NCBI GenBank assembly: GCA_038231815.1
Contig: JBBRKQ010000048.1
Location: forward strand, 1-29,313
Length of the DNA stretch: 29,313 nucleotides
Origin: CAILKP01 sp038231815
GTDB lineage: Bacteria > Planctomycetota > Phycisphaerae > Phycisphaerales > UBA1924
Reading direction: 5' to 3'
Positions 9,055-16,535 of this stretch are shown here, piece by piece. The position numbers were made by a program, and so were the translations under genes. The number at the start of each line of letters is the position of its first letter. The first letter of the stretch is position 1. The notes under the pieces are model-generated. The model did not search any database and was not told the DNA's origin. It saw nothing but the letters and a program-made list of their open reading frames with translations.

Positions 9055-9669
9055 ATGAACACTTCCCGCAACGCCAGACTGCTCGTTTGCCTCAACATGA
9101 CGCTCTGCGGTGCCGCTGCAATCATGTGCATCCCCGGCTGCGCGCAGGAGCGTGATACGCCGATGCTGATCGAAGATCCGTCCGTTGCCCGTGCCGATGC
9201 GCAGCGTCTGGCTGCTGAAGCCATTACCGCCGACAAAAAAGGCGACATCGAAGCAGCGATCATACTGAATCAGCAGGCCATCGAGCGGTACAAAGATTTT
9301 CCGCAGGCTTGGTTCAACATCGGCCTGCTGTACTTTGAGAAGGACATGGCCCTAGAAGCCGCCAACGCCTTTACCAAAGCCGCGGAACTAATGCCAACAG
9401 ATCCGGGACCCAAGAAGGCACTGGGTGATGTATGGGCCAAGCAGTCGTACTACGACGATGCCTCACGGTTTTATCTTGAAGCGCTTGACCGCAACCCAAC
9501 CTATTTGCCGGCCCTGCGCGAGAGCATCCGCGCCGACCACGTCCGCGACAAGCGGACCGAATCCACCGCCGAGCGCATCAAACTTGCCCTCGAATTGGAA
9601 TCCGATCCGAAGTGGCGTGATTTCCTGCTCCGCCAAAAGCAGCTCACCGACCGCGTCCTGAAACGCTGA
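9055..9669 (+). CDS. TPR-repeat lipoprotein at the end of the secretion cluster
   Basis: A 204-residue protein with a hydrophobic signal ending in an IPGC lipobox; Cys29 would be lipidated after signal peptidase II cleavage. Residues about 45-160 form three or so tetratricopeptide repeats: an AIILNQQAIERYKDFPQAWFNIG-type unit, then a second with ALEAANAFTKAAELMP, then a third with YYDDASRFYLEALDRNP. TPR lipoproteins such as PilF/PilW serve as pilotins for secretins in type IV pilus systems, so a pilotin or assembly role is possible. It lies 68 bp after the GspM-like gene on the same strand, and two hairpins follow its stop, consistent with being the last gene of the cluster. No ribosome binding site is evident before ATG 9055. 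TPR and lipobox are clear; the secretion role is inference from position. Confidence 0.75.
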   Translation: MNTSRNARLLVCLNMTLCGAAAIMCIPGCAQERDTPMLIEDPSVARADAQRLAAEAITADKKGDIEAAIILNQQAIERYKDFPQAWFNIGLLYFEKDMALEAANAFTKAAELMPTDPGPKKALGDVWAKQSYYDDASRFYLEALDRNPTYLPALRESIRADHVRDKRTESTAERIKLALELESDPKWRDFLLRQKQLTDRVLKR

Positions 9670-9680
9670 TTTCCCGTGCC

Positions 9681-9731
9681 ACAACGCCGCTGCTTTCAGC
9701 GGGATTGTGTGCCTTGTGTGTCTTACACAAG
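9681..9731 (+). terminator. Tandem hairpins ending the secretion cluster
   Basis: Two hairpins follow the TPR lipoprotein stop. The first is CCGCTG-CTTT-CAGCGG (9687-9702), extended by ACAA/TTGT across a 2x2 internal loop. The second is CTTGTGT-GTCTT-ACACAAG (9713-9731), a perfect 7-bp stem. Neither has a T-run. Tandem stems at this place are best read as the transcript end of the cluster. Confidence 0.5.
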
Positions 9732-9924
9732 TGCTCCTCAGAATTGACTGTTCGATCAATCAATTGGTGCCATGCGCTCGGCCCACACTTCAGAAAGCGT
9801 TGCGGCGGCGCCTTCCTGTCGGCATCCCGCGCGAATCCAAATCCCGGCCAGCGGAACCTGCCCCAGACCACACGGGTAAGGCGACCGCCCCTGTCCCCCC
9901 GCACAACGCCTGGAAACGCCTGGA

Positions 9925-9950
9925 TTTGCCCAAATCCCGATTCGGGCAAA
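9925..9950 (+). promoter_or_regulatory. Inverted repeat upstream of carB
   Basis: TTTGCCC (9925-9931) and GGGCAAA (9944-9950) are exact reverse complements separated by 12 nt. The right arm can alternatively pair locally in CCCGATTCGGG, so two mutually exclusive folds are possible. It sits in the 413-bp gene-free stretch (9670-10082) about 130 nt before carB. Apart from this and the tandem hairpins I see no gene or recognisable promoter in that stretch, which is strongly C-rich. A role in carB control is speculation. Confidence 0.3.
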
Positions 9951-10082
9951 CAAACTGTCAATTGCAAACACCGCCGCGGCAGACCCACACACCCGTTCGC
10001 CCTAAACTCGCAAAGTTTGCCTCTGCACCAGTCCCGTGACTGCCTGCGCGATCAATTCCACCGCACTCCGGCTGCCCCAACA

Positions 10083-13000
10083 ATGCCCAAACGCACCGAC
10101 ATCAAGACCATCCTGATCATCGGCTCCGGTCCCATCGTCATCGGGCAGGGCTGCGAGTTTGACTATTCGGGCACCCAGGCCTGCAAAACGCTCAAGGCAG
10201 AGGGGTACCGCATCGTGCTGGTCAACAGCAACCCCGCGACGATCATGACCGATCCGGAGTTTTCCGATCGCACCTACATCGAGCCCATCACCGTTGAGGG
10301 TGTTGAGAAAATCATTCTCAAGCAGATCGAAATCGGCGACCCCATCCACGCGGTGCTGCCCACCCTTGGTGGTCAAACCGCCCTGAACTGCGGCTGCAAC
10401 CTGTGGGACAAGGGCATCCTCCAGAAACACAACATCGAGATGATTGGCGCCAACCGCGAAATCATCCACCGCGCTGAAGACCGCCAGATTTTTAAAGACA
10501 TCTGCGAGAAGCTCGGCCTAAAGGTTCCGCGTGCAATCACCGTGACCACATTAGCGGCCGCTGAAGAGTTCCTGAAAGTCATCGGCCTGCCCGCCATCAT
10601 CCGCCCCGCCTTCACCCTCGGCGGCACCGGCGGCGGCATCGCGTACAACAAAGATGAGTTCATCGACATCATCACCCGCGGCCTGCGCGCCAGCATGATC
10701 GGCCAGGTGCAGATCGACCAGTCCGTGATCGGCTGGAAGGAGTACGAGCTCGAAGTCGTACGCGACAAGAAGGACAACTGCATCATCGTCTGCGGTATCG
10801 AGAACATCGACCCGATGGGCGTGCACACCGGCGACTCAATCACCGTCGCGCCAATTCAGACGCTGAGTGATAAAGAATACCAGGCCATGCGAGATGCGGC
10901 CATCGCCATCATGCGAGCAGTCGGTGTTGAAACCGGCGGCAGCAACGTGCAGTTTGCGGTAAACCCCGATCCCTTGCCCGATGCCAGCGGCAACAAGCCC
11001 TTTGAGATGGTCGTTGTCGAGATGAACCCGCGAGTTTCGCGCAGCAGCGCGCTGGCAAGCAAGGCCACCGGCTTTCCCATCGCCAAGATCGCCGCGAAAC
11101 TGGCGATTGGCTACACGCTCGATGAACTCCGCAACGACATCACCGGCACCACCAGCGCGTGCTTTGAGCCATCAATTGACTATGTCGTTACCAAGATCCC
11201 GCGCTGGACGTTTGAGAAATTCCCCGAAGCCGATGAGACACTCACCACCCAGATGAAGTCCGTCGGCGAGGCGATGGCCATTGGCCGCACCTTCAAGGAA
11301 TCGCTGCAGAAGGCCATCCGGTCAACCGAGGTCAAGCGCTTTGGTTTCGGGCTTGACCGCAATGACAAGTGGCTGCTCGCCAAGCGCGTGGCCGAGGGCA
11401 AGGTAAAGACTCCGGATGGCCAGCAGCCCCGCACCGCCGATGGAGAAATTCTTGAGTGGCCAATCGCCGAAGAGAAGCTCAGCCGCAAGCTGGCCGTGCC
11501 GGGGCAGGCCCGCTTTTACTACATCCGCTACGCCCTAAAAATGGGCTGGACAATCGATCAGATTTTCAGTTACACCAAGATCGACCGCTGGTTCTTGGAC
11601 CAGATGGCTCAGATCGTGGAGTTTGAAGATGTGATCATGAGTTATCCCACTCTCGCGGCGATCCCCCGTGAAGTGCTGATGACGGCCAAGAAGATGGGCT
11701 TCTCCGATGCCCAGTTCGCCAACGTGTTCATGGGCAACATCACGCCCGACAACGTTCTGGCCGTGCGTTCCCACCGCAAGGGCCTTGGCATCGAGCCCGT
11801 GTACAAGCTGGTTGACACCTGCGCCGCCGAGTTCGCCGCCGTAACCCCGTACTACTACAGCACGTACGAAGAGCCATATACCGATGCTTCTGGCAAGCTG
11901 GTGACTGATGATGAAGTCCGCATCACCCAGAAGAAAAAAGTCCTGATCATCGGTGGCGGTCCAAACCGCATCGGCCAAGGTATTGAGTTTGACTACTGCT
12001 GCTGCCACGCCGCATTCGCGGCCAAGGAACTTGGCTTCGAGTCGGTCATGATCAACTCCAACCCGGAGACGGTCAGTACCGATTACGACACCAGTGATCT
12101 GCTCTTCTTTGAGCCGCTTACGCTGGAAGATGTCGTCAACATCGCCGAGCGGCTGAACGGCGAAGCACTCGGCGGCAAAGCTGGCAAGCTGTTCGGCTCC
12201 ATCGTGCAGTTCGGCGGCCAAACACCGCTGAACCTCGCCAAGGGCTTGCAGTCCGCCGGTGTGCCAATCATCGGCACCAGTGTGGACTCCATCGACATGG
12301 CCGAGGACCGCGACCGGTTCGATGCCATGCTAAGCAAGTTGGGCCTGCAGAAGCCGCCATCGGGCATCGCTCGCACGATTGAGCAGTCCATCGTTATCGC
12401 AGCACGTATTGGTTACCCGGTGCTGGTGCGCCCCAGCTACGTTCTCGGCGGGCGCGGCATGGAAATTTGTTCTGATGAGCGTGCCCTGCGCAGCTACATG
12501 AACAACGGCATGGTCGCCAGTGATCTTGAATCCGCGCCAGTTCTGATTGACCGGTTCCTTTCTGATGCCACCGAGGTTGATGTTGATGTGGTGGCCGACT
12601 ATCTGACTGATGTTGATCAGAATCAGCAGCCCGCCACCTGCCGCGCTTTGGTCGCGGGCGTGATGGAGCACATTGAGGAGGCGGGCATTCACTCGGGCGA
12701 CTCAGCCTGCGCGATCCCGCCGTACTCACTGTCTCCCGTGTTGGTGCAGCGGATTCAGGGCCTAGCCCGCGAGATGGCCAAGGAGCTTCGCATTCGTGGT
12801 TTGATGAATGCACAGCTTGCAATTAAGGATGATCAGATTTACATCCTTGAAGTGAATCCCCGCGCTTCGCGCACGGTGCCGTTTGTGGCGAAGGCCACCC
12901 ACATGCCGTGGGCGCGCATCGCCGCCAAGGTCATGATGGGCCGCACACTGGCCGAGCAGAACGTGCGCGAAGTCACGCAGCATGCCGGCTTCTGCGTCAA

Positions 13001-13589
13001 AGAAGTGGTCTTCCCGTTTAGTAAGTTCCCCGGCTCAGACATTGTTCTTGGCCCCGAGATGCGCTCAACAGGCGAGGTCATGGGTGCTGACAAATCCTTT
13101 GAGATGGCCTTTGCCAAGTCACAGCTGGCCAGCGGTGTTTCTCTGCCGCTCGCCGGTTCAGTGTTCCTGTCTGTGCGCAATGCGGACAAGGCCAAGGTTC
13201 ACTCCATCGCCCGGCAAATGCAGGCGATGGGGCTGACGGTGTACACCTCCAGCGGCACGGGCGACTACCTGCGCACCAGCGGGGTGCCCGCGACTACGCT
13301 GCCCAAGGTTGATTCCGGGCTGCGGCCAAATGTGCTAGACCTGATCGCCGACGGCAAAATCCAGCTGGTCATCAACACGCCAACCCGCACGGGTTGGCAG
13401 ACGGATGAAGGTCGGATTCGTGCCGCGGCGATTCGCTACGGCGTTCCCATCATCACCACCGTCACCGGTGCGAGCGCTGCGGTGCGGGCGGTTGCAGCGC
13501 TCAAGGCGGCGCCGTGGACGGTGGCTGCGCTGCAGGATTACCAGAAGCAGGTAGGCATGGAACACCCAATGCACACGCTGAAAAAGTAA
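10083..13589 (+). CDS. carB: Carbamoyl-phosphate synthase large subunit
   Basis: The large subunit makes carbamoyl phosphate from bicarbonate, ammonia (from CarA glutaminase) and two ATP, feeding pyrimidine and arginine synthesis in the cytoplasm. Both ATP-grasp halves are present: the first begins LIIGSGPIVIGQGCEFDYSG with LGGTGGG and EMNPRVSRSSALASKATG near residue 320; the second begins near residue 616 with LIIGGGPNRIGQGIEFDYCC and contains NPRASRTVPFVAKAT. The allosteric MGS-like domain occupies about 1020-1168 and keeps an NTPTRTGWQTDEGRIR segment. At 1168 residues it is about 95 longer than the E. coli enzyme, mainly from linker insertions. I chose ATG 10083 because family similarity begins there; the frame stays open 126 codons upstream without similarity. 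carA is not in the window. The gene converges with the CPBP gene, leaving 5 bp between stops. Confidence 0.96.
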   Translation: MPKRTDIKTILIIGSGPIVIGQGCEFDYSGTQACKTLKAEGYRIVLVNSNPATIMTDPEFSDRTYIEPITVEGVEKIILKQIEIGDPIHAVLPTLGGQTALNCGCNLWDKGILQKHNIEMIGANREIIHRAEDRQIFKDICEKLGLKVPRAITVTTLAAAEEFLKVIGLPAIIRPAFTLGGTGGGIAYNKDEFIDIITRGLRASMIGQVQIDQSVIGWKEYELEVVRDKKDNCIIVCGIENIDPMGVHTGDSITVAPIQTLSDKEYQAMRDAAIAIMRAVGVETGGSNVQFAVNPDPLPDASGNKPFEMVVVEMNPRVSRSSALASKATGFPIAKIAAKLAIGYTLDELRNDITGTTSACFEPSIDYVVTKIPRWTFEKFPEADETLTTQMKSVGEAMAIGRTFKESLQKAIRSTEVKRFGFGLDRNDKWLLAKRVAEGKVKTPDGQQPRTADGEILEWPIAEEKLSRKLAVPGQARFYYIRYALKMGWTIDQIFSYTKIDRWFLDQMAQIVEFEDVIMSYPTLAAIPREVLMTAKKMGFSDAQFANVFMGNITPDNVLAVRSHRKGLGIEPVYKLVDTCAAEFAAVTPYYYSTYEEPYTDASGKLVTDDEVRITQKKKVLIIGGGPNRIGQGIEFDYCCCHAAFAAKELGFESVMINSNPETVSTDYDTSDLLFFEPLTLEDVVNIAERLNGEALGGKAGKLFGSIVQFGGQTPLNLAKGLQSAGVPIIGTSVDSIDMAEDRDRFDAMLSKLGLQKPPSGIARTIEQSIVIAARIGYPVLVRPSYVLGGRGMEICSDERALRSYMNNGMVASDLESAPVLIDRFLSDATEVDVDVVADYLTDVDQNQQPATCRALVAGVMEHIEEAGIHSGDSACAIPPYSLSPVLVQRIQGLAREMAKELRIRGLMNAQLAIKDDQIYILEVNPRASRTVPFVAKATHMPWARIAAKVMMGRTLAEQNVREVTQHAGFCVKEVVFPFSKFPGSDIVLGPEMRSTGEVMGADKSFEMAFAKSQLASGVSLPLAGSVFLSVRNADKAKVHSIARQMQAMGLTVYTSSGTGDYLRTSGVPATTLPKVDSGLRPNVLDLIADGKIQLVINTPTRTGWQTDEGRIRAAAIRYGVPIITTVTGASAAVRAVAALKAAPWTVAALQDYQKQVGMEHPMHTLKK

Positions 13590-13594
13590 CGCCG

Positions 13595-14521
13595 CTAGCG
13601 TGACAGGAGCCAGAACGCCAGCAGCACGTTGATGGCGTTAAAGCCGATGTGCATGCCCACCGTCAGGCCCAGCCTGTTCGTGCGCACGAGTGTGATGGCC
13701 ATGGCCACGGCCAGTGCAAACAGCACCGGCAGCGCGTGCGGCCCAGCAGCGCCGATGTGTACACCGGCGAAGAGTACCGAAGTGACGATCACGCTGAGCC
13801 AAGGCATTTGGCTGGCTCTGAGCACGCCCCGCAGCAGCAGGGCGCGGTAGATGAACTCTTCAACCAGCGGAGCACCCAGCACCGCCGCGGCGATGAGGCC
13901 GATGGCCCATGGGTTACTGCGGTTGTCCAGAATCTGGCGGAGCAGCTCGTGAGCGATCTGCTCCGGCTCTTTGCCGGTGATGAGCTTATATCCAAGCATC
14001 GCGCCCACGTTCACCAGCGCCAAGACTGGGAACAAGAAGACGACCAACGCTATGCCTTTTAAGATATCAAGCGGCTTGATCGTGACCCAGCCCGCCGCGG
14101 GAGAGCCGACTTTGGCGGCGATGAGCTGCCCAATCACCAGCACCACAGCGCCGCCAAAGGTGTACAGAATCATGGTGATCGCCGAGGTCCGCTGGAGCGA
14201 TTTTTCTGCGCCCAGCAGTGATTCCGGCAGGCTTTGCAGGCCAATGGTTGCGAAGGCGAAGGTGAAGAACACGCACAGGGCGAGCATGAGGTAGATGACT
14301 GGTTCAAGATCACCGCCGTTACCGCCACCACTTGTAGTGGCCTTGCCCTTCTTGGATTTACCACCGCCGGAAGGTCCGGCAGTCAGCGAGAGCCAGCCGC
14401 GCCACCAGGCGATGAACAGAATAACAGGTGCAAGCAGCGGGACGGCGGCTTCGAACTTGGAAGGATCGACCTCGAGAAGAGGTTTGGCGAGGGCGAGGAG
14501 ATGGAGGGTCGGGAGGTGCAT
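13595..14521 (-). CDS. CPBP-family glutamic-type intramembrane protease
   Basis: A 308-residue integral membrane protein with about seven or eight hydrophobic segments. The three CPBP (Abi/Rce1-like) motifs are intact in order: EEFIYR at 221-226, FAGVH at 251-255, and HIGFN at 291-295; the paired Glu and the His residues form the active site in this family. Members cleave within membranes: Rce1 removes C-terminal tripeptides from prenylated CAAX proteins, and some CPBP enzymes act as sorting proteases for C-terminal anchors. A Gly/Lys/Ser-rich cytoplasmic loop lies at about 50-70. Start ATG 14521 has no clear ribosome binding site. It may be co-transcribed with thrC, which lies 128 bp upstream on the same strand. 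Its substrate is unknown; nearby proteins with a C-terminal Cys are noted as a possibility only. Confidence 0.88.
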   Translation of the reverse strand: MHLPTLHLLALAKPLLEVDPSKFEAAVPLLAPVILFIAWWRGWLSLTAGPSGGGKSKKGKATTSGGGNGGDLEPVIYLMLALCVFFTFAFATIGLQSLPESLLGAEKSLQRTSAITMILYTFGGAVVLVIGQLIAAKVGSPAAGWVTIKPLDILKGIALVVFLFPVLALVNVGAMLGYKLITGKEPEQIAHELLRQILDNRSNPWAIGLIAAAVLGAPLVEEFIYRALLLRGVLRASQMPWLSVIVTSVLFAGVHIGAAGPHALPVLFALAVAMAITLVRTNRLGLTVGMHIGFNAINVLLAFWLLSR

Positions 14522-14563
14522 TTGTTACCAGTGGGGTGATCATGCACCTCGGGTCAAACGAGA

Positions 14564-14587
14564 GATGAACGCGGAGTTCGCAGAGTT
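14564..14587 (+). repeat. Dispersed 24-nt intergenic motif, copy A
   Basis: The sequence GATGAACGCGGAGTTCGCAG followed by AGTT resembles a second copy at 25815-25838 (20 of 24 positions agree). It lies between thrC and the CPBP gene. The pattern resembles the short intergenic 'AACGCAGA..TCGCAGAG' repeats I recall from planctomycete genomes, but only two copies are visible. Confidence 0.35.
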
Positions 14588-14649
14588 AAAAAGGCGAGCG
14601 ATGCAGAGGAGGAAATGACCGTCGGTGAGGCTATATGACGGTGTCTCAA

Positions 14650-16251
14650 TTAATATTCTTTGGCGACTTTGCCGGTGGCCGCTGCCGCACCGGAGAGGTC
14701 GAGGCCGGTGGTGTCTACGCCCATGGCGTGGAGTATCTCGCCCAGGTCATCGGCGACGGGTACTGGGGGGTTGGCGTATTGGCCGGGGGGGCGTTCGGTG
14801 GGCAAGGGCTGTTTGGCGGCTTTGGCATCAAGGCCGGTGTGATAGCTGACTGTGACATCCGGGTCTTTGAGGATGTGGCCGGTGAGAATGCACGCGACGG
14901 TTTGGCCCGGCTTGATGATGCCCTCCTTGCGGAGCATGTGGGCCCCGGCGACGCTGGCGGCGCTGGCGGGTTCGCAGCCAAAGCCAAACTTGCCGACGGC
15001 GGCTTTGTACTGCTTGATTGTTTCATCACTGACGCTGCGGACGATGCCCTCATTCGCATCGCCCTTCATGATTTCGAGCGCCCGCAAGGCTTTGGCGAGG
15101 TTCACTGGCCGGTTGATTTCGATGGCGGTGGCGATGGTGCTGGCGCGTTCGTTGTGCGCATCCATGCGGGCGTACTCGGCATCGACCTTGGCCTTGCCGC
15201 CATCAGAGAAGTACTTGCCACCATTCCATCGCACGCCTAAATCGTTGTAAATGCGATCCAGCGTGCTTGAGCCTTGGGCGTTGATGACGGCCAAGCGGGG
15301 GACCCTGTCAATCATGCCGAGATCCAGCAGTTCGGCAAATGCTTTGCCGAAGGCGGAGCAATTGCCAAGGTTGCCGCCGGGAACGATGATCCAGTCCGGC
15401 ACTTGCCAGCACAGGCCCTCGAGCACGCGGTACATCACGGCTTTTTGGCCTTCGAGCCGAAAGGGGTTGACGGAGTTCATGAGATACACGCCCGCGCGGG
15501 GGATGTTCTCGGCGATGTAACGGACCTTTTGGAGGCAGGCATCAAAGTCTCCGGCAACTTGCAGGGTGAGGGCTCCGTAATCGAGCGCTTGGCTTAGTTT
15601 GCCGTACGCGATTTTGCCCTGGCCGATGAAGATGACCGGCTTGATGCCGCATTGGCTGGCGTAGATGGCCATGGCCGCGGAGGTGTTGCCGGTGCTGGCG
15701 CAAGCGCAGACCGTGGCGCCGACCATTTTGGCGTGGGTGAAGGCGGCGGTCATGCCGTTGTCTTTGAAACTACCGGAGGGATTTTGGCCTTCGTACTGCA
15801 GGTGCAGCGTGCCGGGCTCGAAGCCGAGGTGGTTGGCCAGCAGATCTGCATGTTGGAGGATCGTCTTACCTTCGCCGATGGTGACGATGTTTTTCTCATC
15901 GTCATAAAACGGCATGAGGCGCCGAAACTTCCAGACGCCCGAGGTATCGGCCCGGGTTTTGGCAGGCTGAGCCGCAAAGGCCCAGTGCATCCAGGCGGGC
16001 GTGCCCGGTGGAAGCTTGGCGGCAGCGCGGGCGCCGGAGGCGGCCCAGTCGTAAACAATGTCAAGCAGCGCGCCGCACGAGGGGCAGGCGGTAAGTGTGT
16101 CAGTTACGGCAAAGCTGGCCCCGCAGCCGGGGTTGATGCACCGCTGCCGGGCGACCGACGGGCCGGAGGCGAACGTGTGGGTGGACGGATTGTGCGCAGC
16201 AATTGAGGTCATGCTGCGGATGGTATTGGCCAGAGGAGCCGGGAGAGGCAC
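14650..16251 (-). CDS. thrC: Threonine synthase
   Basis: A 533-residue PLP enzyme that converts O-phosphohomoserine to threonine, the last step of threonine synthesis. The N-terminus has a zinc-ribbon-like set of cysteines (Cys38, Cys43, Cys56, Cys59), as in the threonine synthase branch that carries such a knuckle; the first pair is C-x4-C rather than C-x2-C. The PLP lysine is Lys163 in SGSFKDNGM. CASTGNTSAAMA and the PLP phosphate loop PGGNLGN are intact, and a GCEPASAASVAG segment follows. The C-terminal 50 residues are Pro/Ala-rich and extend beyond the usual core. ATG 16251 gives the longest form; ATG 16212 would drop 13 residues and is equally possible, since neither has a visible ribosome binding site. 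A strong hairpin lies 62 nt upstream of ATG 16251. It is separated by 284 bp from the minus-strand gene upstream. Confidence 0.95.
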   Translation of the reverse strand: MPLPAPLANTIRSMTSIAAHNPSTHTFASGPSVARQRCINPGCGASFAVTDTLTACPSCGALLDIVYDWAASGARAAAKLPPGTPAWMHWAFAAQPAKTRADTSGVWKFRRLMPFYDDEKNIVTIGEGKTILQHADLLANHLGFEPGTLHLQYEGQNPSGSFKDNGMTAAFTHAKMVGATVCACASTGNTSAAMAIYASQCGIKPVIFIGQGKIAYGKLSQALDYGALTLQVAGDFDACLQKVRYIAENIPRAGVYLMNSVNPFRLEGQKAVMYRVLEGLCWQVPDWIIVPGGNLGNCSAFGKAFAELLDLGMIDRVPRLAVINAQGSSTLDRIYNDLGVRWNGGKYFSDGGKAKVDAEYARMDAHNERASTIATAIEINRPVNLAKALRALEIMKGDANEGIVRSVSDETIKQYKAAVGKFGFGCEPASAASVAGAHMLRKEGIIKPGQTVACILTGHILKDPDVTVSYHTGLDAKAAKQPLPTERPPGQYANPPVPVADDLGEILHAMGVDTTGLDLSGAAAATGKVAKEY

Positions 16252-16312
16252 ACCGGCATTGATTCACAGCGATCTGGAGCTTTGGATCTGGAATCGCCGA
16301 AACTCAGGCTCT

Positions 16313-16342
16313 CACACCTTCGCTCCGGGCAGCGAAAGTGTG
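16313..16342 (-). promoter_or_regulatory. Long hairpin in the thrC upstream region
   Basis: CACAC-C-TTCGCT and AGCGAA-A-GTGTG pair as an 11-bp stem with one mismatch and a 6-nt loop. It lies 62 nt upstream of thrC and about 190 nt after the stop of the minus-strand gene at 16536. It could be an mRNA leader structure of thrC or a transcript end for the upstream gene; no T-run is present on the minus strand. Confidence 0.4.
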
Positions 16343-16460
16343 CGGCACGGCGGATGGGGCTGATCGGTTCACCGTTGCTGGAGTGGGCCGATGGTTGTGC
16401 CAGGATGTGTGGTTTGGTTACGGCGGTTGCGGGGGTGTGCGATTGTTTTTGGGAGCGCGG

Positions 16461-16493
16461 TGCGCAGGACATCGCCTAGAAAGGCGATGCTAC
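16461..16493. repeat. REP-like hairpin repeat, copy 1
   Basis: The core contains CATCGCCTAGAAAGGCGATG, a perfect 8-bp stem with an AGAA loop, preceded by TGCGCAGGA and followed by CTAC. It lies 43 nt past the stop of the minus-strand gene at 16536. It is one of three copies in the window. Confidence 0.7.
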
Positions 16494-16535
16494 GGGGTGA
16501 AGGGGGGCGTGCGGGTCGAGTAATTGAAATTACGA

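Noticed and set aside
9744..9775. TTGACT as a -35 element for carB
   Set aside because: No -10 hexamer at a suitable distance, and the coding start is more than 300 nt away.
9705..10082. 126-codon N-terminal extension of carB in an open frame
   Set aside because: The frame is open but the extension is C-rich, lacks family similarity and contains the hairpins; similarity starts at ATG 10083.
14635..15240. 201-codon open frame antisense to thrC
   Set aside because: It is the shadow of a high-GC gene whose PLP motifs are clear on the other strand.
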